64,000 nucleotides of DNA from Spirochaetota bacterium (GTDB taxonomy: Bacteria; Spirochaetota; Spirochaetia; Treponematales; UBA12059), in NCBI GenBank assembly GCA_018816345.1, contig JAHIWG010000110.1, positions 32,632-96,631 of the forward strand, read 5' to 3'. Position 1 is the stretch's first letter. The number at the start of each line of letters is the position of its first letter. Positions 16,034 through 24,338 of this stretch are shown here, piece by piece. The notes beneath the pieces were generated by a model, which did no database searches, had not been told where the DNA came from, and was given only the letters and a program-made list of their open reading frames with translations. The translations under genes and the position numbers were made by a program.

Positions 16034-18181
16034 ATGAAAGCGAAAAACATAGCGCTAATATCGATCTTGGGGACGTTCTCGACGCTCCTCGGCTGCAGGG
16101 CCCCGATGTCGGCCGGAGGAGCGAGCCTGACGCTCGAGCTGGGCGGGGCCGCGCTTCACGTAGCGGCCTCTCAGCGAGAGGGCGCGTCATCGCGCCTCCT
16201 ACTGCCGACCACTCAGGCGGTGCGCGTCCGCGTCACCGGCGACGCCCTGGGCGAGGCCATCGAGCGGTCGGGCGCGGGCTCCCCCGTGTCGATAGACGGC
16301 CTCCCCGTCGGCTCCTCCCTGCACTTCGCCGTGGACACCCTGGACCAGGGCGGCGGCGTCCTGACGAGCGCCGAGGCCGACGCGACGCTCGCCTCCGGCG
16401 CCAACACGATCACGGTCGCGCTCGCGCCCCCGACGGCCGCCGTCAGCGCCCTTACCGTCTCGACGGCTACCTCCGGCTCGATAGCGACCCCGAGCCTCAG
16501 CCCGGGAAGCGTCCAATTCTACGCGCTGACCTTCGACGCTACGATGTCAGGCGAGAAGCAGGTCCTCTTCGATACGGGCAAGGCCCGCTGGGCGTGGATG
16601 GGCGTCTATGACGCGGATTGGAAGCCCGTTACCCCCGTCGCGAGCGACCCGAGCCAAGGCTGGGCGGTCGTCGACGTCACGACCGCGAAGACCTATAACT
16701 TCGCCCTCTCCAACAGCGTAGCGTCTCCCGGCTACCCTTCCGGCGCGATCAGCGGAACCCTGGCGGCCAGGCCGGCGATATTCTTCGCCCCCGGCGCGAG
16801 CGGCGCCGGTACCAGCGCCGATCCGGGTAGCTTTACGGCCTATAACATAGGGCAAGCGGAGGCGGAAGGCCTGAGCTTCTTCTTCCGCGGCGGGACGTAC
16901 GAGCGCGGTTACGAGATCATGTCGGCCATGAATCAACGGTACTACGGCGGATTCGCCTCGGGCGACTGGAACTCAAGGACGGCGACGACCGAGATAGTCA
17001 ACACAGGCGTTGCCGTATATACGCTCTGGTTCGACGGAGGGGTCAGCGGCGCTTTCGACGGCCTGACCGTCACTGCGAGGGAACTCACCGCGGGCAGCCC
17101 GACGACATACGCGATGGATATCTACGCCTCGGGCACGGGAACCTATGTGATAAACGACTGCGTCATCAGAGGATCAAAGACGACCGCGGCGATAGGCAAC
17201 GTGGTCGCGTCCACGGGGCTTCAGATAAGGAACGGCTCCGTCGAGATAGCCAGCAGCCGCCTCGACGGCGGCTACGCCAACTCGAGCGTTGAGAACGCCA
17301 GCTCGACGGCCCTATCCCTGACGGGGGGTTCCGCCTACCTGCATAATTGCGCCGTATCGGGGGGAACGGCCCAGTCGAACCAGAATTTCAACGTGGAGGC
17401 GACCGGGATAAAGAGCCCGAATTACGGCTCCACCCTAGTCGTCGCCGGCTGCGAGATATGGGGCGGCTTCGCGAACCAAACCGCTAACGTCAGCACCACC
17501 GTATCCTGCGGCATATCCTCGGGGAACCTTAGCATCATCGTAGGGAATTCACGTATCAGCGGCGGATTCGCATCGAGCGTACAATGGGCGGCGGCTATCG
17601 CTATCAGCTACGCGCTGACGAGCAGCGTCCCCCAAATCGCGCTCTACGGCAATACGATTGACGCCGGACGCACCCATAACGAGGGGGACGGGGTCGATAC
17701 CTACGCGCTCGGCCTCGATTTCTCCGTGTCGCCGGGGGGCGGCTCGGCGGCGGGCAACGCGTTCTTCGTCTCCGGCTACGTAAGCGGAGCCCACCACGCC
17801 GCCATGAACCGCGGCAATACTGGAATGCTTAATAATTTCGCAACCAACCGCGCCTTCTTCTCCCGAGGGCTACGTATACCGGCGCCTGATTACTTCGACG
17901 ACTTCACGGGCGCGGCCACGACCCTCGCAGGCAACCAGTGCGACGTCGCCCGCAACCCCGCCGAGGAGTTCGCCTCGGTCAGCGCGTCCACGAGCTACGA
18001 GGGCTTCATGGCGCAGAACTGGCGGCCCAAGGCCGACAGCGCCCTCTACGTCGGGAAGCCAGGCATGGCGAACCCGTTCACGGCCGCCCAGCTCGAAGCC
18101 TACCCGGCCCTGGGGCTGGACCTGGCCGGGAAGAGCAGGCCGGCGAGCGGGGCGTGGGCCATAGGGGCGTACGAGCCGTAA
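16034..18181 (+). CDS. Surface lipoprotein with right-handed beta-helix
   Basis: About 715 residues. The ATG at 16034 opens a lipoprotein signal ending in the lipobox LLGC (lipidated Cys near residue 22). After a beta-rich N-terminal region (about 30-230, Ig/Big-like) comes a long array rich in Gly, Asn, Ser and short strands (about 250-620; repeated VINDCVIRGS, VVAGCEIWGG type turns) typical of a parallel beta-helix. The C-terminus ends in GAWAIGAYEP, the mark of choice-of-anchor-Q/pectate-lyase-like surface proteins. It is probably an adhesin or glycan-binding protein on the cell surface. It stands alone, convergent with rpmB, with a shared terminator between them. Confidence 0.78.
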   Translation: MKAKNIALISILGTFSTLLGCRAPMSAGGASLTLELGGAALHVAASQREGASSRLLLPTTQAVRVRVTGDALGEAIERSGAGSPVSIDGLPVGSSLHFAVDTLDQGGGVLTSAEADATLASGANTITVALAPPTAAVSALTVSTATSGSIATPSLSPGSVQFYALTFDATMSGEKQVLFDTGKARWAWMGVYDADWKPVTPVASDPSQGWAVVDVTTAKTYNFALSNSVASPGYPSGAISGTLAARPAIFFAPGASGAGTSADPGSFTAYNIGQAEAEGLSFFFRGGTYERGYEIMSAMNQRYYGGFASGDWNSRTATTEIVNTGVAVYTLWFDGGVSGAFDGLTVTARELTAGSPTTYAMDIYASGTGTYVINDCVIRGSKTTAAIGNVVASTGLQIRNGSVEIASSRLDGGYANSSVENASSTALSLTGGSAYLHNCAVSGGTAQSNQNFNVEATGIKSPNYGSTLVVAGCEIWGGFANQTANVSTTVSCGISSGNLSIIVGNSRISGGFASSVQWAAAIAISYALTSSVPQIALYGNTIDAGRTHNEGDGVDTYALGLDFSVSPGGGSAAGNAFFVSGYVSGAHHAAMNRGNTGMLNNFATNRAFFSRGLRIPAPDYFDDFTGAATTLAGNQCDVARNPAEEFASVSASTSYEGFMAQNWRPKADSALYVGKPGMANPFTAAQLEAYPALGLDLAGKSRPASGAWAIGAYEP

Positions 18182-18189
18182 GAAGAGCG

Positions 18190-18213
18190 CGCGCCTCCTT
18201 ACGGGGAGGCGCG
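18190..18213 (+). terminator. Stem-loop after the lipoprotein gene
   Basis: CGCGCCTCC (18190-18198) pairs with GGAGGCGCG (18205-18213). No U-run follows directly; it precedes the stronger terminator at 18228. Confidence 0.45.
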
Positions 18214-18227
18214 GGTATACTAAAAAA

Positions 18228-18252
18228 GCCGCCCATCGCCGGGCGGCTTTTT
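18228..18252. terminator. Bidirectional rho-independent terminator
   Basis: GCCGCCC (18228-18234) pairs with GGGCGGC (18241-18247), with TTTTT after it on the plus strand and a six-A run before it (18222-18227), which is a U-run on the minus strand. It serves both the lipoprotein gene and the convergent rpmB. Confidence 0.88.
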
Positions 18253-18273
18253 CGTTTTGGGGCAGGCGCCTAA

Positions 18274-18465
18274 TTAGACGTACTTGACGATCTTGTTGGC
18301 CTTGAGGCAACGGGTGCAGACCTTGACGGTCAGGACGGTGCCGCCGATCATCGTCTTCACGGACTGGATGTTGGGGCGCCAGACGCGGCGGACCTTATTG
18401 TTCGACTTGCTGACGGTGTTTCCGGTGATCGTGCCCTTGCCGCAGATATCGCATTGTCTAGACAT
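18274..18465 (-). CDS. rpmB: 50S ribosomal protein L28
   Basis: 63 residues, standard length for bL28. The N-terminus MSRQCDICGK and the C-terminal VCTRCLKANKIVKYV carry two CxxC pairs, so this is the zinc-binding (C+) form of the protein. GGAGA precedes the ATG. It is monocistronic, with a terminator 20 nt downstream and ffh further upstream on the other side of a 117-nt gap. Confidence 0.95.
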   Translation of the reverse strand: MSRQCDICGKGTITGNTVSKSNNKVRRVWRPNIQSVKTMIGGTVLTVKVCTRCLKANKIVKYV

Positions 18466-18582
18466 ATCGTGTTCTCCGTTTCAGTTGTGCTAACTCGGGG
18501 CTTAGCCACGGAACACGCGTCCATGGAAGCGGAGGGAGTATAGCCCGGCTCCCCCGATCGTGTAAATACCTCGAAGGGCCTT

Positions 18583-19908
18583 TTAACGGGCCCCGCCCAT
18601 GAATTTGGCGGCCATCTTCTTGTTCTTAACGACCTTCTTCATCATCAGCCGCGACTTCTCGAATTTCTTTAGGAGCCTGGACACCTCGGCGACCGAGGTG
18701 CCCGACCCGCGGGCGATGCGCGAGCGCCGAGTGGGCCCGATGATCAGGTGGTTGAGCCGCTCCTTCCTGGTCATGGACTGGAGGATGGCCTCCTCGTACT
18801 TGGTGTCGACGCTATCCAGCTGCTCGTCGCTTATCTGGCCGGCCATCCCGGGTATCATGTCGACGAGGCTCTTCATCGATCCCATCTTCTTTACCCTGCG
18901 CAGCTGGTCCAGGTAGTCCTGCAGCGTGAAGGTCTCGTTGGCCATCTTCTGCTCGAGGGCCTCGGCCTCCTCCTTGTCGATGCTCGCCTGGGCCTTCTCC
19001 ACGAGGGATACGACGTCGCCCATGCCCAGGATGCGGCTGGCGACGCGGTCCGGATAGAAGGGCTCCAGGCCGTCCGGCCGCTCGGAGACGCCGACGAACT
19101 TTATGGGCTTGCCGGTGATAGACTTGAGCGACAGGGCGGCGCCGCCGCGGGCGTCCGAGTCGAACTTGGAGAGGATGACGCCGGAGATGCCGATGCGCTC
19201 GTCGAAGGCCTTGGCGATGTCCACGGCGCTCTGGCCGGTCATGGAGTCGGCCACGAGCAGGGACTCGTCGGGCTTGCACAGGTCGCGCATGCGCGCGAGC
19301 TCGACCATCATCGCCTCGTCGACCTGCATGCGGCCGGTCGTGTCGACTATGACGGTGTCGTAGAGCTCTTTCTTAGCCTTGGCGAGGGCCGCCCGGGCTA
19401 TGGCCAGGGGGTCGGATCCCTCCCCGCGGAATACCTCGACGCCTATCTGAGCGCCCAGGGCCGCGAGCTGGTCGGCGGCGGCGGGGCGTACGAGGTCGCA
19501 GGCCGCGAGGAGGACGCGGCGGCCCTTGCCCTTGAGGAAGAGCGCGAGCTTGGCCGCGCTCGTCGTCTTGCCCGAGCCCTGGAGGCCCAGGAGGAGGACG
19601 ACGCTCGTGACGTCGGGGCCCCTAAGGACCAGGTCCTGCCTGGAGTCCCCGAGGAGCCCTACCATGCGGTCGTAGACTATCTTCACGAACTGCTGGCCCG
19701 GGTCGACCGACCGGAGGACCTTCTCGCCCTTGGCCTCCTCTATCGTCGCGTTGACGAAGCGGCGGACCACCCGGAGGTTGACGTCCGCCTCGAGGAGGGC
19801 CATCTTGATGCTGTCGACGGCTTCCTCGACGTTCTTCTCGCTTATCGTCGACTTGCCGCCTATGGTCCTGACTATGTCGCCGAATGTCTGGGTCAGTTTC
19901 TCGAGCAT
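18583..19908 (-). CDS. ffh: Signal recognition particle protein Ffh
   Basis: 441 residues. The N-domain (about 1-90) is followed by the G-domain, with the P-loop LGLQGSGKTTSAAKL, the DTTGR and SKFDSDARGG motifs, and by the Met-rich M-domain (about 300-441; Met-rich C-terminus with LMMKKVVKNKKMAAKFMGG). It binds 4.5S RNA and signal sequences and targets ribosomes to FtsY at the membrane. In many bacteria rpsP follows ffh; here rpmB lies next instead, after a gap of 117 nt. The ATG at 19906-19908 has only a weak upstream purine stretch. Confidence 0.97.
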   Translation of the reverse strand: MLEKLTQTFGDIVRTIGGKSTISEKNVEEAVDSIKMALLEADVNLRVVRRFVNATIEEAKGEKVLRSVDPGQQFVKIVYDRMVGLLGDSRQDLVLRGPDVTSVVLLLGLQGSGKTTSAAKLALFLKGKGRRVLLAACDLVRPAAADQLAALGAQIGVEVFRGEGSDPLAIARAALAKAKKELYDTVIVDTTGRMQVDEAMMVELARMRDLCKPDESLLVADSMTGQSAVDIAKAFDERIGISGVILSKFDSDARGGAALSLKSITGKPIKFVGVSERPDGLEPFYPDRVASRILGMGDVVSLVEKAQASIDKEEAEALEQKMANETFTLQDYLDQLRRVKKMGSMKSLVDMIPGMAGQISDEQLDSVDTKYEEAILQSMTRKERLNHLIIGPTRRSRIARGSGTSVAEVSRLLKKFEKSRLMMKKVVKNKKMAAKFMGGAR

Positions 19909-19999
19909 GCGTTAGTATCCTGTGTATCGAGTCCCGGGCGCGCGGCGCGCGGGCATGGGATTATCGCCCGGCCGCGTCGGCCGCGTCAATCGGCCGCGC

Positions 20000-20566
20000 C
20001 TAGACCGCGCCCTTGAGGCCGACGGCCTCCGCATGGTCGCGGAGGGCGAGGATCGTCTCGGCGATAAGCTCGTCGAGCTCCATGCCGAGCATAGCGGCGC
20101 CCTTCTCTATGACCTCGCGGTCGACGCCGGCGGCGAAGGCGGCGGTCTTCCACTTCTTCTTCACCGACTTCGTCTCCATGTCGAGCACGCTGCGGCTCGG
20201 CCTGACGTACGCGCAGGCCGCGATGAAGCCGGTCAGCTCGTCGACCGCGTATAGGACCTTCTCCATATAGAGCCGCGGCTCCACCTCGGAGCATAGGCCC
20301 CAGCCGTGGCTCTCGACCGCGCGGATGAAGGCCTCGTCGTAGCCGCCGGCGGCGAGCATCGCGCGGGCGTGCTTAAGGTGCTCGTCGGGGTGCTCCTGGT
20401 AGTCTACGTCGTGGAGGAGGCCGACGAGGCCCCAGTAGTCCGGATCCTCCCCGCGCGCTGAGGCGAAGCGCCTCATCGCGGCCTCGACCGACAGCGCGTG
20501 CCGGTACAGCGACTCGTCGTCGTTATGCTCCCTCCATAATGCGATGGCCGATTCCCTGTCGTGCAT
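20000..20566 (-). CDS. HD-domain hydrolase
   Basis: 188 residues. The metal-binding H...HD...D pattern is visible as YRHALSVE, LLHDVDYQEHP, ESHGWG and AVDELTGF, the arrangement of small HDIG-type phosphohydrolases acting on nucleotides or related phosphate esters. It is cytosolic, with no signal or membrane segment. GGAGG precedes the ATG at 20564-20566. It lies 91 nt downstream of the ffh start and is divergent from the periplasmic protein at 20632. The exact substrate cannot be told. Confidence 0.85.
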   Translation of the reverse strand: MHDRESAIALWREHNDDESLYRHALSVEAAMRRFASARGEDPDYWGLVGLLHDVDYQEHPDEHLKHARAMLAAGGYDEAFIRAVESHGWGLCSEVEPRLYMEKVLYAVDELTGFIAACAYVRPSRSVLDMETKSVKKKWKTAAFAAGVDREVIEKGAAMLGMELDELIAETILALRDHAEAVGLKGAV

Positions 20567-20594
20567 GCGCGATCCTCCGTCCTTCGTAGTCGTC

Positions 20595-20624
20595 GTAGCT
20601 TAAAGGCGTATCCTATCATATACT
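20595..20624 (+). promoter_or_regulatory. Promoter with -10 box 7 nt before the ATG
   Basis: TATACT (20619-20624) ends 7 nt before the ATG at 20632, with no Shine-Dalgarno sequence between. The -35 region (around 20595-20601) is weak. This predicts a leaderless transcript. Confidence 0.5.
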
Positions 20625-20631
20625 CGGCGCC

Positions 20632-21558
20632 ATGGAAACAAAGGCTACGGCCGCGATCGTCATGCTCGCGGCCCTCTGCGCGGGAGCCTTCGCGGACGAC
20701 GGCCTGTCGGGAGCCGCCAGGGCCTGGCTCTCCGAGCGCTCCGAGATATCGTTCGCGGTGACGGCCGACGACGGCGAGACCGTCGAGCTCCTCAGGTGGA
20801 TGGCCGCCGAGTACGGCTTCCACGCGCGCCTCTCTACCCTTCCTCCCGAGGCGGCCAGGGAGGCCGTCCTCGGGGGGGCCGCGGACGCCGTGGCCTGGCT
20901 AGCCGACGACGAGCCCGGGGCGGCCCTGCTCGACCTCGGGGCCTCGCCGTTCGGGACGGGGCGCGTCGCGGTAGCCAAGGGCGACGCCCTGCTCCTCGCG
21001 GTACTGGACGCCGGCATCATGAAGGCCTCGGCGACCGGGGCGCTAGCCTCTATCCACGGGAAATGGACGGGAAGGCCGCTGCCCGGGCAGCCCCGCGCCG
21101 CCGCCCCTTCGCCGGGGCCGATAGCCTTCGCGGCGCTTATACCGCTGTCGGTCGCGGCGGCCGCCGGCGCGTGGAGCCTAGGCCGAGCTGCCGGCCAGAA
21201 GGCTTCCCGGCGGCTGGTAGAGGGAATCGCCGAGCTTCGGGCCCTTAACGAGGCGCTAGGATCGGAGAACGCGCGGCTCAGGCTGGACCTCGAGGAGCGA
21301 TCCAGGCTCGAGGAGGCGAAGCGCCGCATCGACGCCGCCGCGGCCGCGAGGCGCGTGGAGGAGCTGACTCGTTGCGCCATAGCCGCGGCGATCGCGGACG
21401 CGACAGGCGCGGGCGCGGCGGGCTCGGATACGGCGGGCGCGGATACGCTAGGCGCGGGCGCGGATACGCTAGGCGCGCGCTCGGATACGGCGGGCGCGGA
21501 TACGCTGGGCGCGGGCGCGGCGGAGGCGGAAGAGCCGGGCGAGGGCGAGAAAGCATAG
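20632..21558 (+). CDS. Membrane protein with periplasmic solute-binding-like domain and coiled coil
   Basis: 308 residues. A signal peptide (about 1-21, ending GAFA) is followed by a small alpha/beta domain (about 22-140) resembling half of a family-3 solute-binding protein (AARAWLSERSEISFAV at its start). Then come a Pro-rich linker, one membrane helix (about 165-185, IAFAALIPLSVAAAAGAW), a cytoplasmic coiled coil (about 195-250) and a low-complexity tail of Ala/Gly/Asp/Thr repeats. The layout recalls sensor proteins whose output has been lost, but no catalytic domain is visible. I do not recognise a named family. Confidence 0.7.
   Translation: METKATAAIVMLAALCAGAFADDGLSGAARAWLSERSEISFAVTADDGETVELLRWMAAEYGFHARLSTLPPEAAREAVLGGAADAVAWLADDEPGAALLDLGASPFGTGRVAVAKGDALLLAVLDAGIMKASATGALASIHGKWTGRPLPGQPRAAAPSPGPIAFAALIPLSVAAAAGAWSLGRAAGQKASRRLVEGIAELRALNEALGSENARLRLDLEERSRLEEAKRRIDAAAAARRVEELTRCAIAAAIADATGAGAAGSDTAGADTLGAGADTLGARSDTAGADTLGAGAAEAEEPGEGEKA
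21415..21525 (+). repeat. Tandem and direct repeats in the C-terminal tail
   Basis: A 36-nt unit (coding AGSDTAGADTLG-like residues) occurs twice, separated by a shorter 21-nt copy sharing the GCGGATACGCTAGGC core. The pattern indicates recent in-frame expansion of a disordered tail. Confidence 0.7.
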
Positions 21559-21574
21559 CTATTCTGTCTACTAC

Positions 21575-21602
21575 TTGACGCTGACGCGAATAACAGTAGA
21601 AT
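21575..21602 (+). promoter_or_regulatory. Sigma-70 promoter of the lytic transglycosylase
   Basis: TTGACG (21575-21580), a 16-bp spacer and TAGAAT (21597-21602). Transcription would start near 21609, upstream of the ATG at 21656. Confidence 0.65.
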
Positions 21603-21655
21603 ACTGCGTGCTTCTCTATCGGAGGCGAAATAATCACCGGGAGCGCACGCACCTC

Positions 21656-22396
21656 ATGGAATACAGACAGGGCCCCAGCATTTCGATATCGTTCCTGATA
21701 CTATCCATACTCGTCCTCGTGCTGAGCACGTTCGGATCGTCCCCCGACTCTCCAGAAGTAATAGTCATGAACTCCTACGTGCCCTTCGAATTCAGGGCTA
21801 TGAGCGGGCTCGAGGCGAGCGACTTCAAGACGGCGTTCGAGGATTCGGCGCGATCCGACCACATCGTGGCGTTCTTCCAGAACCCCGATACCAGGCCGCT
21901 CACCCTGGCCTTCTTCGAGAAGCTGACGGGCGACTACGGGATCGCCTCGGCTATCCTCGAGGCCTGCGCCGAGCGCGACGTCCCGCCGGCCCTCGCCTTC
22001 GCCCTCGCCTACGAGGAGAGCGGCTTCGACCCGAAGGCGTTCAACCGCAACCCCTCGTCCATCGACAGGGGCGTCTTCCAGCTCAATTCGTCGTCGTTCC
22101 CGGACCTGAGCATCACCGACTTCTACGACGTGGGCACGAACGTCAGGCTGGGGGTGGCGCACCTGGCCTTCTGCCTGAAGCAGGGCGGGAACGACGTGGC
22201 GGCGCTCGCCGTGTATAACGCCGGGCTCGGGCGGGTCAGCAAGGGCGGCACGCCGAGGCGGACGCTCGACTACATCTATAAGATAACCGGCAACCGCGAG
22301 AGGCTGGAGGCGCTCTTCGAGGCGCAGGTGGTGGCCAGGCATTCCGACTCCGCCTCGCTAGCCCAGGCCCAGGCCGACTCCTTCGGGGCGAACTAG
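21656..22396 (+). CDS. Lytic transglycosylase (SLT domain), membrane anchored
   Basis: About 246 residues from the ATG at 21656; an earlier in-frame TTG at 21575 is the -35 box of the promoter. An N-terminal hydrophobic anchor (about 8-25, SISFLILSILVLVLSTFG) leads to a periplasmic SLT domain (about 90-220). The catalytic Glu is in ALAYEESGFDP, followed by GVFQLNSSSFPDL (the GLMQ-like motif) and AVYNAGLGRV. It cleaves peptidoglycan glycan strands to anhydro-muropeptides in the periplasm. It has its own promoter and ends 10 nt before the convergent lipoate ligase gene. Confidence 0.87.
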   Translation: MEYRQGPSISISFLILSILVLVLSTFGSSPDSPEVIVMNSYVPFEFRAMSGLEASDFKTAFEDSARSDHIVAFFQNPDTRPLTLAFFEKLTGDYGIASAILEACAERDVPPALAFALAYEESGFDPKAFNRNPSSIDRGVFQLNSSSFPDLSITDFYDVGTNVRLGVAHLAFCLKQGGNDVAALAVYNAGLGRVSKGGTPRRTLDYIYKITGNRERLEALFEAQVVARHSDSASLAQAQADSFGAN

Positions 22397-22405
22397 GCCT
22401 GCAGA

Positions 22406-23167
22406 CTAGCGCTTGCTAGTCCAGTCGCCGTTCGCGAAGCGCTCCCGAGCGTGGGCGAGCGCGCGGGCCCGCTCGTCCTCGAGCGGCTCCGCGGGCTCTC
22501 CGAGGCCGCCTAGGATAGTCTCGAAACCTAGCTTGAACGCCTCGACGGCCTCCGTATAGCCTACGCTCCGCCCCAGGACGGCCGACACCGAAGACACCCT
22601 CGCCTTGACGTCCGCTATGAGCTTGCCCTTGAGCTTCTCGTCTGGGACCTTGAGCACCGAGAACATGGCCTCCGGATCGACGCCGAGGAGCACGGTGCCG
22701 TGCTGCAATACGCAGCCCAGCTTCCTGGTCTGGGCGTTGCCGGAAAGCTTCTTGCCCCCGGAGCAGACGTCGTTGAGCGGGGCGAACTCGGCGGCGACGC
22801 CTAGCCTCGCGAGGCCCGCGATGACGCCCGAGCATATAGACCTATACGAGGCCAGGAGGCCGCCCCTGGCGAGGGCGTGGGATTCCGGCGCGACGAGGCT
22901 GTACGTCAGCTCGTCGGCGTGGAACACCGCCCCTCCACCGGTGAGCCTCCGTACCACGTCGACGCCTAGCTCGGCGCAGCGCCCCAGGTCGACCTCGTCA
23001 TGGAGCCCTTGGAAGTAGCCGATGGAAACGGCGCTAGGGCGCCACGCGTACAGCCTGAGGGTGGGAGCCGCCGCCCCGGACGCCACAGACTCGAGCACGG
23101 CCTCGTCGAGGCCCATATTGAAGGAGGCCGGGTTGGCCCCGGTCTCCAGGTACCTGAATTCGCTCAC
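22406..23167 (-). CDS. lplA: Lipoate-protein ligase A, catalytic domain only
   Basis: About 253 residues from the GTG at 23165-23167, which overlaps the stop of the upstream gene (GTGA) and follows GGGAGGATC. Catalytic marks are RRLTGGGAVFHADELTYS and GKKLSGNAQTRK, the latter giving the lysine that holds lipoyl-AMP. It activates free lipoate and attaches it to E2 or GcvH lysines. The C-terminal accessory domain of E. coli LplA is missing here and is encoded by the preceding gene, a split known from Thermoplasma LplA/LplB. It sits in the tetR-lipA-lplB-lplA operon. Longer upstream readings lie inside the neighbour and are rejected. Confidence 0.9.
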   Translation of the reverse strand: MSEFRYLETGANPASFNMGLDEAVLESVASGAAAPTLRLYAWRPSAVSIGYFQGLHDEVDLGRCAELGVDVVRRLTGGGAVFHADELTYSLVAPESHALARGGLLASYRSICSGVIAGLARLGVAAEFAPLNDVCSGGKKLSGNAQTRKLGCVLQHGTVLLGVDPEAMFSVLKVPDEKLKGKLIADVKARVSSVSAVLGRSVGYTEAVEAFKLGFETILGGLGEPAEPLEDERARALAHARERFANGDWTSKR

Positions 23168-23472
23168 GATCCTCCCTCTCCCCCGTCCTCGGCGGCCCTC
23201 GAGGCTACGATCGACGAGGCGGCCGCCCCTATATCCGCCGGCGAGAGGCCGAGCAGCTCTACGCCGCGGGCCGACAGCTCCCGCGCGAACGTCTCGGCTA
23301 TCCGGGCTACCGGGGTCCCCGCCAAGGCCGCTTCCGCCTCGTCGAAGCCCTCCTCGGGATGCGCGAAGAAATCGCCGCGGATAGCGGCGCGGACTACGGC
23401 GCCGCCCTCCCACTCGAGCGATAGCCGGAGGAGCTTGCCCCCGGCCGGCTTGCCTATATACGAACCCGTCAC
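23164..23472 (-). CDS. LplB-like accessory domain of lipoate-protein ligase
   Basis: 102 residues from the GTG at 23470-23472, in a GTGA overlap with the stop of lipA. The segment MTGSYIGKPAGGKLLRLSLE, then IRGDFFAHPEE and ALAGTPVARI, matches the C-terminal domain of LplA-type ligases, which is needed for the adenylation step. Here it is a separate polypeptide whose gene precedes and overlaps the catalytic gene, as in the two-component LplA/LplB ligase of archaea. The two subunits are presumably made in equal amounts by translational coupling (inference). Confidence 0.78.
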   Translation of the reverse strand: MTGSYIGKPAGGKLLRLSLEWEGGAVVRAAIRGDFFAHPEEGFDEAEAALAGTPVARIAETFARELSARGVELLGLSPADIGAAASSIVASRAAEDGGEGGS

Positions 23473-24338
23473 GGCGTACCTCCAGCGGCCTCGCGGCCCT
23501 CCATCGCGTGGTAGCTAGTCCTGGCGAGCGGGGCCGAGACGACGGAGAGGAAGCCCCTCTGGCGCGCGAGCTCGGCGTAGCGATCGAAGCGCTCCGGGCT
23601 CAGGTACTCGGCCACGGGCAGCTGCCTCTCGGTCGGGCGCAGGTACTGGCCCATCACGAGCATGTCGCACGACGCGGCCCTGAGCTCGTCCATGGCGGCC
23701 AGGACCTCGGGCTCGGTCTCCCCGAGGCCGAGCATGAGGCTGGTCTTCGTCATCGCGCTCGAGCGCTCCTTGGCCTCGCGCAGGGTCCGCAGGGACAGGT
23801 CGAAGGACGCCCGGGCGTCACGGACCGACTGCAGCCTGCGGACCGTCTCCACGTTATGGGCTATGACGTCGGGTCCGGCGAGCGCTATGGCGTCGATCTC
23901 CGCGCCGCGGTAATCGGGTACGAGCACCTCGACGCGGACGCCGGGCGAGGCCGCCTTAACGGCCCGGACGCAGGCCGCGAAATGCGCGGCGCCCCTGTCC
24001 GGGAGGTCGTCCCTGTCCACGCTGGTGACGACGGCGTAGCGCAGGCCCAGCTCCAGGACCGCCGCCGCCAGCTCTCCCGGCTCGTCCGCCCTGGGGGCGG
24101 CTCCCTCCGCGGCCGTCGCGACCGCGCAGAACCGGCAGCCGCGCGTGCACGTATCGCCGAGCACCATGAAGGTAGCGGTGCCGTAGCCCCAGCATTCGGC
24201 CTTGTTGGGGCAGGCCGCCTCGTCGCATACGGTATGGAGGCCACGCCTGGCCACGAGGGCGCTCATCGCCCTCCATCGCTCGCCCGACGGCACGGCGACC
24301 CGGAGCCAGGCCGGCTTCCTCGCGATAGGGGCCGTCAC
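23469..24338 (-). CDS. lipA: Lipoyl synthase
   Basis: 289 residues. The auxiliary cluster cysteines (C38, C43, C49 in CDEAACPNKAEC) and the radical-SAM cluster (CTRGCRFC, C64/C68/C71) are both present, and the C-terminal RTSYHA carries the conserved Arg-Ser-type motif. It inserts two sulfurs into protein-bound octanoate. The GTG at 24336-24338 overlaps the stop of the TetR gene. Having both lipA and the ligase in one operon gives synthesis and salvage of lipoate; no lipB octanoyltransferase is seen in the window, so the split ligase may also handle octanoate (inference). Confidence 0.96.
   Translation of the reverse strand: MTAPIARKPAWLRVAVPSGERWRAMSALVARRGLHTVCDEAACPNKAECWGYGTATFMVLGDTCTRGCRFCAVATAAEGAAPRADEPGELAAAVLELGLRYAVVTSVDRDDLPDRGAAHFAACVRAVKAASPGVRVEVLVPDYRGAEIDAIALAGPDVIAHNVETVRRLQSVRDARASFDLSLRTLREAKERSSAMTKTSLMLGLGETEPEVLAAMDELRAASCDMLVMGQYLRPTERQLPVAEYLSPERFDRYAELARQRGFLSVVSAPLARTSYHAMEGREAAGGTP

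Noticed and set aside
18748..20016. Long plus-strand frame opposite ffh
   Set aside because: Antisense shadow of SRP54; no ribosome site or motif.
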